NCBI GenBank assembly: GCA_913043285.1
Contig: CAJWML010000012.1
Coordinates: 50,880 to 114,879, forward strand
DNA length: 64,000 bases
Origin: CAKZNE01 sp002695025
Lineage (GTDB): Bacteria > Bacteroidota > Bacteroidia > Flavobacteriales > Schleiferiaceae
Direction of reading: 5' to 3'
Part shown: positions 36,878 through 45,842 of the stretch, one piece after another
Layout of the letters: each line of letters opens with the position of its first letter
Position numbering within the stretch: position 1 is the stretch's first letter
The notes under the pieces: model-generated
Told to the model about the DNA's origin: nothing
Database searches by the model: none
The model's input: the letters and a program-made list of their open reading frames with translations, nothing else
Program-made: the position numbers and the translations under genes

Positions 36878-39190
36878 TTAGAATTCAAAGCTATAGGAGA
36901 TGGACGGTATGATGGGAAAAAGACTTACCTGACGTACGCTCTTTTCTCCGGTTTCATAATTTTCGTTGATATAAAGGAAGAAGGGATTTTTGCGGTTGTA
37001 AGCGTTGTATACACTGATGTTCCAGTGGCTCATGCCCCAGCGTGTCTCGTTGTGGAAGTTAAACCCGAGATCCAAACGGTGGTAGGGAGGCAGGCGCAGG
37101 GAGTTGCGGTCACTATACTCCACGTATTCTTCCGGTGTTCCACCGGAACCATAGGGGCTTTGCAGGTAATAATTGGCAATGGGTGCGGTGTAGGTATTGC
37201 CGCTTCCGAATACCCAGGTTACACCCAGGTCAAATTGTTCGTTGAAACGGTGGTTCACTACAATACTGATATCGTGTCTGCGGTCGTATTTATAGGGGAA
37301 TTGCTCACCGTTGTTCAGATCACTGAACTGGCGATTACTCCACGCCAGGGTATAGCCGATCCAGCCGGTAGTCTGGCCTTCATTCTTGCGGAAAAGCAGT
37401 TCCAGTCCGTAAGCGTTACCGATACCATCGTTCACCACGTTGTTTTGCCAGTCCGTAGCGGTTATAAAAGAGGCACCCTCTTTATACTCAATAAGATTGA
37501 GCATACGCTTGTAATACACCTCCGCGGAGATCTCGTATTTATTTTGAAGAATGTTGCGAACGCTTCCCAGGGCTACCTGGTGCGAACGCTGGGGTTTTAT
37601 GCGCTCAGTAGACGATACCCACAGATCAGTGGGCAAACTCAATCCTGAATTGGAAAGTAAGTGAATATACTGGTTCATCATGGCATACGAACCTTTTACA
37701 GACCATTCATCCGTAAGGAGATAACGCAGGGAGGCCCGGGGTTGCAACGAGTTGTAATAGGTGGTGTGAACGAGGTAGCCGGAATAATGTAAACCGAAAT
37801 TGGCCCTCCAGGCAGGACTTATCAGCCAGTCATCTTCCACGTAAACGTAGGCATCATTGGAATAAATGGGGCTGGAAAGGTTTAGTAAAGAGTCTACACC
37901 TTCATCGGAGAAACCGCCTTCAAACTGGGCCACACCCGGTTTAAAGGTATGGTAGGTGTAGTTTCCTCCAAAACGCAGGCTATGGTCTGAGTTAGGCCGG
38001 TATTCCAGGTCGTAACGCAGGCCGTAATCCCGGATCAGTGAGAAATATTCAAAGCCATCGGTTTGGTTGTCGTATTCCTCCTTAAAGCCTACACTGAAAC
38101 GGTATTGGGTATAGGTGGCCGTAAGGTTGCTGAACAGTTTTTCATTAAAGAGGTGATTCCAGCGTAAAGAGCCGGTATGGTTACCCCATTGCAGGTTGGA
38201 CTCAAAGTTTTCTTCATAACCGTAGCCATCGTAGCTCTCGCGCTGGTAGAATTTGTCGTTACCACCGTAGTAACTCAGATATAGGCGGTCCTTACGGGAA
38301 AAAATATGATTGAGCTTGAGGTTCAGATCCCCGAAGTAGTAACCTACGGTAAGATCGGGCGGCAGGAATGGGCGTATCAAAAGATCGTAGTAGGTTCTGC
38401 GGCCGGAGATGATAAAAGAAGTTTTATCCTTAACCAAAGGGCCTTCCAGGGTGAGTTTAGAGGATATGATCCCCAGGCTTCCTGCCCCGTGGAATTCCCT
38501 GAGGTTCCCTTCCTTCATATCTATTTCCAGTACGGAGCTCAGGCGGCCCCCGAAACGGGAGGGGAAACCACCTTTGGTAAGCTGAACGTTCTTAATAGCG
38601 TCTGCATTGAATACCGAAAAGAAGCCAAAAAGGTGAGAGGCATTGTATACGGGTACACCATCCAGCAATATCAGGTTTTGATCCGGGGAACCGCCACGTA
38701 CGTAAAAGCCGGTAGTACCTTCACTGCCGGATTGAACACCGGGCAGTAGTTGGATGGCCCTTATTACGTCCACCTCGCCTAAAAAGGCAGGGATATTCTT
38801 GATATCCTTGGTAGAAAGCTGAATGGTACTCATCTGGGGCTTAAGGGCTTCGATCTGCTCAGCTGTTACGGTTACTTCGGCCAGGGATTGAGGAAGTTCT
38901 TCCAGGCTGATGTCCTGGGAGAGGTTCCCTTCCAACTCTAGTTCCAGGCTTTGCGTTTCGTAACCTACATAACTGATCATAACCTTTACCTTGGGCTCGC
39001 GCACGGTAAGTGAATAAAAACCAAAAGTATTGGTAGAAGTACCAATTGAAGTTCCGGGTACGTATACGTTTACCCCGATAAGGCGTTCCCGGGAGTTGCT
39101 GTCTTCAATGTATCCGCTAATGGTGTAATTCTCCTGCGCCAGCGCCAAAAGCGGGAGGGAAAGGAGTATACTGAGCAGGAATTTTTTCAT
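36878..39190 (-). CDS. TonB-dependent receptor with carboxypeptidase-regulatory-like domain
   Basis: A 770-residue outer-membrane receptor. Signal peptide to about residue 18, a CarboxypepD_reg-like domain at about 22-105 (YTISGYIEDSNSRERLIGVN), a plug at about 120-230 (GEVDVIRAIQLLPGVQSGSE, VRGGSPDQNLILLDGVPVYN), then the barrel ending in a C-terminal Phe (SYSFEF) recognised by BamA. It imports a ligand using TonB energy. It lacks the N-terminal STN domain found in its paralogue at 40135-42642, so it should transport without signalling. It follows the first DUF4249 gene by 37 bases and precedes the second by 10. Confidence 0.93.
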   Translation of the reverse strand: MKKFLLSILLSLPLLALAQENYTISGYIEDSNSRERLIGVNVYVPGTSIGTSTNTFGFYSLTVREPKVKVMISYVGYETQSLELELEGNLSQDISLEELPQSLAEVTVTAEQIEALKPQMSTIQLSTKDIKNIPAFLGEVDVIRAIQLLPGVQSGSEGTTGFYVRGGSPDQNLILLDGVPVYNASHLFGFFSVFNADAIKNVQLTKGGFPSRFGGRLSSVLEIDMKEGNLREFHGAGSLGIISSKLTLEGPLVKDKTSFIISGRRTYYDLLIRPFLPPDLTVGYYFGDLNLKLNHIFSRKDRLYLSYYGGNDKFYQRESYDGYGYEENFESNLQWGNHTGSLRWNHLFNEKLFSNLTATYTQYRFSVGFKEEYDNQTDGFEYFSLIRDYGLRYDLEYRPNSDHSLRFGGNYTYHTFKPGVAQFEGGFSDEGVDSLLNLSSPIYSNDAYVYVEDDWLISPAWRANFGLHYSGYLVHTTYYNSLQPRASLRYLLTDEWSVKGSYAMMNQYIHLLSNSGLSLPTDLWVSSTERIKPQRSHQVALGSVRNILQNKYEISAEVYYKRMLNLIEYKEGASFITATDWQNNVVNDGIGNAYGLELLFRKNEGQTTGWIGYTLAWSNRQFSDLNNGEQFPYKYDRRHDISIVVNHRFNEQFDLGVTWVFGSGNTYTAPIANYYLQSPYGSGGTPEEYVEYSDRNSLRLPPYHRLDLGFNFHNETRWGMSHWNISVYNAYNRKNPFFLYINENYETGEKSVRQVSLFPIIPSISYSFEF

Positions 39191-39227
39191 AGTGGTTTGA
39201 GGTTTGCGTGATAACGTAATTTTTATT

Positions 39228-40133
39228 TTAAAATTCTACGGGGTAGAACTGCGTGTTGAATGCAGCTACAATGCCTAGCCCGTTCTTAATATTGCTGAAC
39301 AGCTGTACAGGTTCGTTAAAAGGGTTGTTCCCGTTAAAGGTGTGGATAATATTGGTGCGCGAAAAATCATAGAACTCCTTGCTACAATGCGTTACTATGA
39401 CCATATATTGAGCGGTACTGCTGAGATCACCCCCCAGCAGGGATAGCTGTATGGTTTTAACCCCTCCGGAAAAAACCTGATCGCTGGTGAAGGCATAAGT
39501 CCCGCTAGGATCTTCTACGGGCAGGTCAATCAATTCATTGGTAGCCCCTAAAAGCTCAAGGCTGTAATCTGCTGTACTGAAAACTACTTGTCCAAATCCA
39601 CTGATCCCACTCGTGTCAATAGCTGTTATTTCAATACGATAGTAATTGGAGGCAGGGTCATTGTCACGGATAGTAAACTGTAAAGCACGGCTGAAACTGT
39701 CATACTTCAGGTTCTGAACATCCGGTGTAAAAGGAGCGGTGCTTTGCCCTGAGATGGTTTTGAAACCCGGAATATCTGCTTCTACCTTGTACGTATGCCC
39801 GGCTTGTACCGGGTAAGGCATGCAGTATATATACTGTGTATCAATGGAGTTTTCATTGTAAACCGGGTTGCGTTCACAGATTTCCAGTATTCCGGCCAGT
39901 GAATCATTGTCGTATAAGCGTACCAGGGCATCACCAGGGTAGGTGGGTTCATCCGTACTCTCGAAGGGTACGGACATATTCAAGGAGGCGTTCACTATAT
40001 CATCTCCAGTCTGTAGAAGAACATTCAGGACCGGTTGTGGCTCACTGCCCGGGATATCGATCTTAATGGTCTTGGTACAGCCCCAGAGCAGCCAACAGAA
40101 TAAGGCAAGGAAAATATGTGGATACTTTTTCAT
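39228..40133 (-). CDS. DUF4249 outer-membrane lipoprotein (first pair)
   Basis: About 301 residues. ATG at 40131-40133 starts a lipoprotein signal (MKKYPHIFLALFCWLLWGC) with the lipid cysteine in WGCTKT. Mature start IKIDIPGSEPQPVLNVLL and end NPFNEPVQLFSNIKNGLGIV match DUF4249 and the paralogue at 35965-36867. It begins one base after the stop of the STN-containing TonB receptor, so the receptor and lipoprotein are coupled. Predicted surface ligand-binding partner; ligand unknown. Confidence 0.88.
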   Translation of the reverse strand: MKKYPHIFLALFCWLLWGCTKTIKIDIPGSEPQPVLNVLLQTGDDIVNASLNMSVPFESTDEPTYPGDALVRLYDNDSLAGILEICERNPVYNENSIDTQYIYCMPYPVQAGHTYKVEADIPGFKTISGQSTAPFTPDVQNLKYDSFSRALQFTIRDNDPASNYYRIEITAIDTSGISGFGQVVFSTADYSLELLGATNELIDLPVEDPSGTYAFTSDQVFSGGVKTIQLSLLGGDLSSTAQYMVIVTHCSKEFYDFSRTNIIHTFNGNNPFNEPVQLFSNIKNGLGIVAAFNTQFYPVEF

Positions 40134-40134
40134 G

Positions 40135-42642
40135 TTAAAACCTGAAATTATACGATATACTGGGCAATATGGGGAACACGCCAATCTGTTTGGCTACACG
40201 CTTAGTGTTCTCCGTTTCAAAATAGATGTAGTACGGATTGTTGCGGTTATAGGCATTGTAAACCCCGATTGACCAGGTCCGCTCGCCCCATTTGGTTTTT
40301 TTGAACCAGTTCAGACCCAGATCCAGGCGATGGTATGCCGGGTAGGTGATCCCGTTACGTTTGCTGTAATGCACCACTTTCTGACCATAGGCATCTATAT
40401 ACGTGCTTATAGGAAGGGTAGCCTTTTGACCGGTGTTATACACCCAGTTGGCACTGATACCAAACTTAGGCGTTAGCTGATGGTTGATGGAGATCTTAAA
40501 GTCATGTCTGCGATCATATTTAAAGGGAAACCACTCTCCCTGGTTGATCCTGGAAAATTTACGTTCTGACCAGGAAAGCGTATAACCTACCCAACCGGTG
40601 GTACGGCCCTCGGTTTTACGTACCAGTAATTCCCAGCCGTAGGAGCGGCCCAATCCACCGGTTAACACCTGGTTTTCCCAGTTGTACAGGAAAGCACGGG
40701 TGGCGGCATCCTTATAGGTGATCAGGTCGGTATAGTATTTATAATAAATTTCACTGGTGTACTCCCAGTTTGAGCCGTCCATATTATAGGTGGTTCCAAG
40801 GGCCAGTTGGTGGGAGTTTTGCGGTGGTACCCGCCTGGAGGAAGATACCCAAAGGTCAGTAGGCAGGCTGGTGCCGGTACTGGCCAGCAGGTGTACAAAC
40901 TGCTTCATATAAGCATAGCTGCCCTTTAAAGACCAGGTATCGTTTAGGAGGTAAAGCGCAGAAAGTCGTGGCTGTAGGAATAGAAAGGGTTTGGATTCCG
41001 TAAAGTAGGAGGAGAGGTGTATTCCATAATTTATTTTCCAGCGTGCATTGATCTGCCAGTTATCCTCTGCATACGCAAAAACATCGGTTGAATAGATGGA
41101 AGGAGTAAAGTTGATCAGGGAATCCAGCGTTTGGCTAGGTTCCTCTATCATGAGGGCGCCCGGCTTAAAAGTGTGGTAGGTGGCGGATAGTCCCATCTTT
41201 AACTGATGCCTGGCGTTCAGCGTATAATCAAAATCGTAGCGCAATCCATAATCCCGAACCAGAGATTGAAACTGAGACCGGGCCGAAGTTCCGGTAAAAC
41301 CAAAAATATAATCGTATTTAAGGCTGAGGCGGTATTGTGAAAAGATGGCGCTTAGGTTGCCGAATAGTTTGTTGGAATAAAGGTGATTCCACCGTAGTAC
41401 ACTGGTGTAATTGCCCCATTGGAAGTTTACATTGTCGCTGTAAAGTTTATCCCGGCCGGTGTAAAAGCTGAGATAAAGCCTGTCTTTACGGGAAAACTTA
41501 TGGTTCACCTTGAAATTGAGATCCCCAAAATAATAGCCGGCATTATCACCGGCCTCCTCCAGTAAAGGTTTCAGGATCAGGTCCAGGTAAGTCCGTCTTC
41601 CGGATATCATGAAGGAAGTGCGGTCCTTTACCAAAGGGCCTTCCAACGTTAGTTTGCTGGTAAGTAAACCGATAGAACCCGCACCATGGAACTCCCGCAT
41701 ATTACCTTCCTTCATATTCACTTCCAGCACCGAGCTGAGCCGGCCGCCATAGCGGGCAGGAAAACCACCTTTGGTGAGTTCAACACTCTTTAAGGCATCG
41801 GAGTTAAAAACGGAGAGAAAACCGAATACATGGGAAGCATTGTATACGGGAACTCCATCCAGCAGCAGCAGGTTTTGATCCTGGTCACCTCCACGTACCA
41901 GGAAACTGGTACTCCCTTCGGATCCGCGTTGTACTCCCGGAAGTAATTGGATGGACTTGATGATGTCTGCTTCACCCAAAAATGCCGGTGCATGGGCCAG
42001 GTGGGCGGGTGACAGGCTAAACTGGCTCATTTGCGTAAGTTGTGCTACCAGTTGGTTGGCCTCTACCGTAACCTCGTCCAGGTAATGACTTTGCTGCTTA
42101 AGCAGTATATCGTGTTTGGTGCTGTCTCCGGGAGAAACGATAAGTGTTTGGTTTTCATAACCTATAAAGGAAACCGTAGCTTTAGCCGGCACATTATCCG
42201 GTACAATAAGACTGAAAAAACCAAACTCGTTGGAAGTGGTGCCAATGTTATAGTCCTGCAGGTAAATGTTAACCCCGATAAGGCGTTCCTTGGATCCTTC
42301 CTCTTCCACGTATCCTGAAAAGGTGTAACCTTTTTTACGTACAGTGGGAATAACCAGCACCTTTTCATTACGTTGGATGAAAGTGTAGCGCGAGGTATCA
42401 AATACAAGGGAAAGGATCTTTTTGACCTTTAACTGGCTCTTGCCCGGGTAAAGGGTGTCTTCGGGAAGCTTGCCGGAGTAGTTCAGCGTGATACCTTCAT
42501 TTTCAATAAGCTGCAGTAATTGTTCAGCGGTATATTTTTGGTTTTCCAGGCGGATCCTGCGTTCCAGCAGACTGCCCTGGCCATAGCTTGTGGAAATGCC
42601 CAGCAAGAAAATGACCAACAGGCCAAGGCTACGGCACCACAT
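40135..42642 (-). CDS. TonB-dependent receptor with N-terminal STN signalling domain
   Basis: An 835-residue receptor. After a signal peptide (to about residue 21) comes a secretin/TonB short N-terminal (STN) domain at about 30-100 (QKYTAEQLLQLIENEGITLN), then a CarboxypepD_reg-like domain (YTFSGYVEEEGSKERLIGVN), plug (GEADIIKSIQLLPGVQRGSE, VRGGDQDQNLLLLDGVPVYN) and barrel ending in Phe. The STN domain contacts a FecR-type anti-sigma factor, and the fecR gene is directly upstream (stop and start overlap by one base). Ligand binding would thus both drive uptake and release the ECF sigma factor. Confidence 0.93.
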   Translation of the reverse strand: MWCRSLGLLVIFLLGISTSYGQGSLLERRIRLENQKYTAEQLLQLIENEGITLNYSGKLPEDTLYPGKSQLKVKKILSLVFDTSRYTFIQRNEKVLVIPTVRKKGYTFSGYVEEEGSKERLIGVNIYLQDYNIGTTSNEFGFFSLIVPDNVPAKATVSFIGYENQTLIVSPGDSTKHDILLKQQSHYLDEVTVEANQLVAQLTQMSQFSLSPAHLAHAPAFLGEADIIKSIQLLPGVQRGSEGSTSFLVRGGDQDQNLLLLDGVPVYNASHVFGFLSVFNSDALKSVELTKGGFPARYGGRLSSVLEVNMKEGNMREFHGAGSIGLLTSKLTLEGPLVKDRTSFMISGRRTYLDLILKPLLEEAGDNAGYYFGDLNFKVNHKFSRKDRLYLSFYTGRDKLYSDNVNFQWGNYTSVLRWNHLYSNKLFGNLSAIFSQYRLSLKYDYIFGFTGTSARSQFQSLVRDYGLRYDFDYTLNARHQLKMGLSATYHTFKPGALMIEEPSQTLDSLINFTPSIYSTDVFAYAEDNWQINARWKINYGIHLSSYFTESKPFLFLQPRLSALYLLNDTWSLKGSYAYMKQFVHLLASTGTSLPTDLWVSSSRRVPPQNSHQLALGTTYNMDGSNWEYTSEIYYKYYTDLITYKDAATRAFLYNWENQVLTGGLGRSYGWELLVRKTEGRTTGWVGYTLSWSERKFSRINQGEWFPFKYDRRHDFKISINHQLTPKFGISANWVYNTGQKATLPISTYIDAYGQKVVHYSKRNGITYPAYHRLDLGLNWFKKTKWGERTWSIGVYNAYNRNNPYYIYFETENTKRVAKQIGVFPILPSISYNFRF

Positions 42643-43616
42643 TACTGACAGTCAAGGTTTTTAAGGATTAATTCACCGTCATTGAACTCGTATTGCAACC
42701 CCACTACCAGGGCCAGTTCACTGAGGATGTCGTCCAGTTGTTGCCTGGTGAAACTACCGGTAAAGGTGCAGGGCCGTGCCAGCATGTTTTGAGGATCTTT
42801 TATACTAAAGACGTAATAGCTTTGCAATTGGTTGAGTACGCTGGCCAGGGAATTCTGTTCAAAGTTGAACGCTCCGCTTTGCCAGCTGTCAAAGTTGATA
42901 TCTGCAATGGTGGATTTTTCCAGTTTCTGCCCTTCATAGGTTCCGGAAAGCTGGCGGGTAAGGATCAGGGTGTCACTTTTATCTACTGCCCAGTAGGCTA
43001 CTTTTCCCTCACTTACCTCTACTTTATTTATACGCTCAGTAGCTACCATCTTAAAGGCAGTTCCCAACACCCGCAGGCTGGTTTTGCTGCCAATGGCTGT
43101 AAAAGGTTTAGCAGGGTTTTTGGTTACTTCAAAAAAAGCTTCTCCGGAAAGTTTAAGGTCACGATGCCACCAGTTAAAGGTGCGCGGAACAGTAAGGGTG
43201 GTGTTTTGGGATAGCAGTATCTCGGTTCCATCACTAAGGTTCACCAATTGCCGTTGTCCGGCACCGGTAGTGTATTGATTATAGCCGTTGAAATACCAGG
43301 CTCCGCCCAGGATCCCGATCAGCAGCACGGCTGCCGCAGCATAGCGTATCACTTGTTTAAAGTGTAAACGGATCACTTTGCTTTCTTCCTGGAAGTGGCG
43401 GCTTCGGAACTTTTGCCATTCGGCTTCCAGGTCAATGGGAGAAGGTGTAGCAGTAATGCGGCCCGATGTTTCCCAGATACGTACGGTTTGGAGGTACTCC
43501 TCTTCGTTTTCCGGTTTAGCGCCTCTCCACTCGCGCAGTTGCTTTCCCTCTTCAGGGGAAGCTTCACCGGCCAGGTGTTTCAGGATCAATTCGGATATGT
43601 TGGTATCGGGCTGCAT
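42642..43616 (-). CDS. FecR family anti-sigma factor
   Basis: A 324-residue protein with an N-terminal cytoplasmic sigma-binding part (LILKHLAGEASPEEGKQLRE), one membrane segment at about 90-107 (YAAAAVLLIGILGGAWYF), a FecR domain (LVNLSDGTEILLSQNTTLTV, LRVLGTAFKMV) and the C-terminal DUF4974 domain (about 250-320), which resembles STN. It holds the ECF sigma factor until the STN domain of the partner receptor signals. It lies downstream of the sigma gene, a small lipoprotein gene and a terminator. Confidence 0.93.
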   Translation of the reverse strand: MQPDTNISELILKHLAGEASPEEGKQLREWRGAKPENEEEYLQTVRIWETSGRITATPSPIDLEAEWQKFRSRHFQEESKVIRLHFKQVIRYAAAAVLLIGILGGAWYFNGYNQYTTGAGQRQLVNLSDGTEILLSQNTTLTVPRTFNWWHRDLKLSGEAFFEVTKNPAKPFTAIGSKTSLRVLGTAFKMVATERINKVEVSEGKVAYWAVDKSDTLILTRQLSGTYEGQKLEKSTIADINFDSWQSGAFNFEQNSLASVLNQLQSYYVFSIKDPQNMLARPCTFTGSFTRQQLDDILSELALVVGLQYEFNDGELILKNLDCQ

Positions 43617-43683
43617 GCTGCTGATTTTTAGGTGCTAAAGTACATGTAAGAAAGGTATGTTGGTTTATAGAAAATACAAGGAA

Positions 43684-43714
43684 AAAACCGGGTGCATAGC
43701 AGGCACCCGGTTTT
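43684..43714 (-). terminator. Rho-independent terminator after the small lipoprotein gene
   Basis: Perfect 12-base arms (43684-43695 and 43703-43714, core CCGGGTGC / GCACCCGG) with a 7-base loop. On the minus strand the hairpin is followed by a T run. It lies 6 bases past the lipoprotein stop and before fecR, so it should separate or attenuate sigma-lipoprotein from fecR-receptor transcription. Confidence 0.8.
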
Positions 43715-43720
43715 CTGGTT

Positions 43721-44152
43721 TTAATGACTCATTTTTATCACGGTAGTCACAGTTACTCTACCCAAGTCCTCATCCTCCTCCACAATCTCCTCCTTAATAT
43801 GAAGTTTGGTTTCGGAGAGTTCAAGCAGTTCATAGGTTTCACCGTCAATCACCAGTCCTTTTTCACTCAGGGCCCAGGAGGAAACCTCGTCTTCTTCACC
43901 CGCTATTTTGGTAACCACCTTGTTGTCGGTTTTAAAGGTTACCGTACCTGGCATGGGAAACTCGTATTCAGAAGAGGTGCTATCCGTTTCTTCGGTAACG
44001 CTGATACTTTCCATATTCCAGGTTTTGGAGGTTAAGAGTTCAACCTTGGTTTTGGGTTTTTCTTCGGCCACGTTTTTCTTGTCGTCATCCTTGTTACAAG
44101 AAGACATTCCTACTACGATCAGGGCCATCAGGGCAACAATTTGCTTTTTCAT
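43721..44152 (-). CDS. Small lipoprotein, lipocalin-like
   Basis: A 143-residue protein with a lipoprotein signal ending at Cys19 (VVGMSSCNKDDDKK) and a mature domain that opens VELLTSKTWNMESISV and has YEFPMPGTVTFKTD and VSSWALSEKGLVIDGETYEL. This is the pattern of short lipocalin-like lipoproteins common in Bacteroidota. No function is known. Its position between the ECF sigma gene and fecR, closed off by a strong terminator, is unusual and suggests it may be a target or modulator of the sigma system; this is inference. Confidence 0.75.
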   Translation of the reverse strand: MKKQIVALMALIVVGMSSCNKDDDKKNVAEEKPKTKVELLTSKTWNMESISVTEETDSTSSEYEFPMPGTVTFKTDNKVVTKIAGEEDEVSSWALSEKGLVIDGETYELLELSETKLHIKEEIVEEDEDLGRVTVTTVIKMSH

Positions 44153-44228
44153 ACTTTTTAAGTGTTGTAAGGTTATTTATTTGTTTTTACACTTCTATGA
44201 CAACTAAGGGTGTTGCCACACGTATGAC

Positions 44229-44801
44229 TTACGAAAAAAATTGTAAAAAAAATTGCAGGATAATGATTCTGAGAGACTTGCGAAGAACCTTCAAGGCATT
44301 ACTGATCTGCGTTTCTACCGTTCGCTTGGAAATTCCGAGCTCTTGAGCTATCTCAGCATTGGTTTTATGCTCAAAACGACTCAGGCGGAAAATATGGGCA
44401 CACTGGGCAGGCAAGGTGTCAATGATGCTATGGATCTGAACTTCCAGTTCGTTGAGCTCAATACCTTTTTCTTCTACATGCTGATCAGAGCTATCCTTGA
44501 TCATATCATGATGCAGGGCATGTGTCTTATTACTCTTGATGGTATTGAGGCTGCGGTTGGCTACCGAGCGGTAGAGGTAGGATTTAAGGGAGGTGGTGAT
44601 ATCCAGGTTTTGCCGCTTTTCAAAGAGCTGTGAAAACACTTCCTGTACAATGTCACGGGCGGCATCCCAATCTTCAAGGTACTTATTGGCAAAATAGGTG
44701 AGGGCCTCAAAGTGCTCGAAGAATACCTGGCGGTAGGCCTCTTCCTTACCCGCTTTGAGGGCATCCAGTAAAGCGTCATTTTCAGTGGTTCTCCTTTCCA
44801 T
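44229..44801 (-). CDS. ECF-type RNA polymerase sigma-70 factor
   Basis: A 190-residue ECF sigma factor of the Bacteroidota FecI-like group. Region 2 is at about 25-90 (HFEALTYFANKYLEDWDAAR, DIVQEVFSQLFEKRQNLDI, LKSYLYRSVANRSLNTIKS) and region 4 at about 125-180 (LPAQCAHIFRLSRFEHKTNA, EIAQELGISKRTVETQISNA). It should be held by the nearby FecR and direct transcription of the receptor/DUF4249 genes. A TATATTTG box lies 11 bases before its ATG, so the sigma gene itself seems to use the housekeeping promoter type. It is divergent from the arginase family gene. Confidence 0.94.
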   Translation of the reverse strand: MERRTTENDALLDALKAGKEEAYRQVFFEHFEALTYFANKYLEDWDAARDIVQEVFSQLFEKRQNLDITTSLKSYLYRSVANRSLNTIKSNKTHALHHDMIKDSSDQHVEEKGIELNELEVQIHSIIDTLPAQCAHIFRLSRFEHKTNAEIAQELGISKRTVETQISNALKVLRKSLRIIILQFFLQFFS

Positions 44802-44812
44802 AAATCCGACAT

Positions 44813-44820
44813 CAAATATA
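44813..44820 (-). promoter_or_regulatory. -7 promoter box for the ECF sigma gene
   Basis: The minus strand reads TATATTTG, an exact TAnnTTTG match, 11 bases before the sigma factor ATG, in the 86-base divergent gap with the arginase gene. Confidence 0.45.
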
Positions 44821-44859
44821 GTTGATTCCCAAACGGTAAGTCATTCCCGAAACCTTAAC

Positions 44860-44867
44860 TAACTTTG
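44860..44867 (+). promoter_or_regulatory. -7 promoter box for the arginase-argS pair
   Basis: TAACTTTG, an exact TAnnTTTG match, 20 bases before the arginase ATG. No -33 TTTG at normal spacing is visible. Confidence 0.5.
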
Positions 44868-44887
44868 CGCGCCTCAAAGAAAGATAG

Positions 44888-45835
44888 ATGTCAAAGAAAT
44901 TACAAATTTTAAGCGTAATGTCTGAGTTAGGAGCAGGAACCAGGGGGGCAAGCCTTGGTTTTGAAGCCCTGAGGATGGCCAGCTTTAAAGGAGATATCGG
45001 GTTTTTTAAGAAATATCCGGTTAAAAGGGTTAAAACCCTGAACGATCGTCTTTTCAAGAAAAGTACCCGGAAATTTGCCAAACGCCTGGACGGTATTGAA
45101 GAGATGTACCGCACTATAGAAAAGGAAGTATCCGCAGTTTTGAAGAACAACAATTTTCCGGTGGTTATTTCCGGTGATCATAGTAATGCCGGGGGAACTA
45201 TAGCCGGCATTAAGACGGCTTATCCCAAAAAGCGGTTGGGTGTGATATGGATCGATGCGCATTCCGATCTGCATTCTCCCTATACCAGCCCTTCCGGCAA
45301 CGTACACGGTATGCCCCTGGCCACAGCCCTGCATGACGATAACCTGGAAAATCAGAATAACCAGCCCTCCGAAGAAACCATCTGGCACTGGAATGAATTA
45401 AAGGGAAGCAACCAAAGAGTGATGCACTCTGACCTGTTCTTTATAGCCGTTCGTGATTCTGAAGAACCGGAACAGGAACTGATGAAGAAACATCACATCC
45501 CCAATGTTACTACCGATGAACTGCGGGAAAAAGGGGTGGAAGCCGTGGCCAAACAGGCACGGGAGTACCTTAAGGACTGTGATATATTGTATATATCCTT
45601 TGATGTGGACAGCATGGACCCCAGCATCAGCCGGGGTACCGGAACCCCCGTTCCCGGAGGAATTACCGATGAAGAAGCCCGCAATCTGATACAGCATTTG
45701 CTGGAAGATAAGCGCGTTTGTTGCTTTGAAATGACCGAGATCAATCCTTTACTGGACGATCGTAATAAAATGGCCGAAACGGCTTTCAGTATTTTGAAAG
45801 CCACCATCAATAAGATTAATAAAAACTTTAGCTGA
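44888..45835 (+). CDS. Arginase/agmatinase family ureohydrolase (probable arginase)
   Basis: A 315-residue binuclear manganese ureohydrolase. Metal ligands are all present: His98 in SGDHSNAGG, the DAHSD motif at 123-127, and Asp239/Asp241 in SFDVDSMDP. The late MTEINPLLD motif is also conserved. The SGNVHGMPLA segment around the substrate site resembles arginases more than agmatinases, so arginine to ornithine plus urea is the best guess, though formimidoylglutamase or agmatinase cannot be excluded. It sits 7 bases before argS, which uses the same amino acid. Confidence 0.85.
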   Translation: MSKKLQILSVMSELGAGTRGASLGFEALRMASFKGDIGFFKKYPVKRVKTLNDRLFKKSTRKFAKRLDGIEEMYRTIEKEVSAVLKNNNFPVVISGDHSNAGGTIAGIKTAYPKKRLGVIWIDAHSDLHSPYTSPSGNVHGMPLATALHDDNLENQNNQPSEETIWHWNELKGSNQRVMHSDLFFIAVRDSEEPEQELMKKHHIPNVTTDELREKGVEAVAKQAREYLKDCDILYISFDVDSMDPSISRGTGTPVPGGITDEEARNLIQHLLEDKRVCCFEMTEINPLLDDRNKMAETAFSILKATINKINKNFS

Positions 45836-45842
45836 TCCTTCA

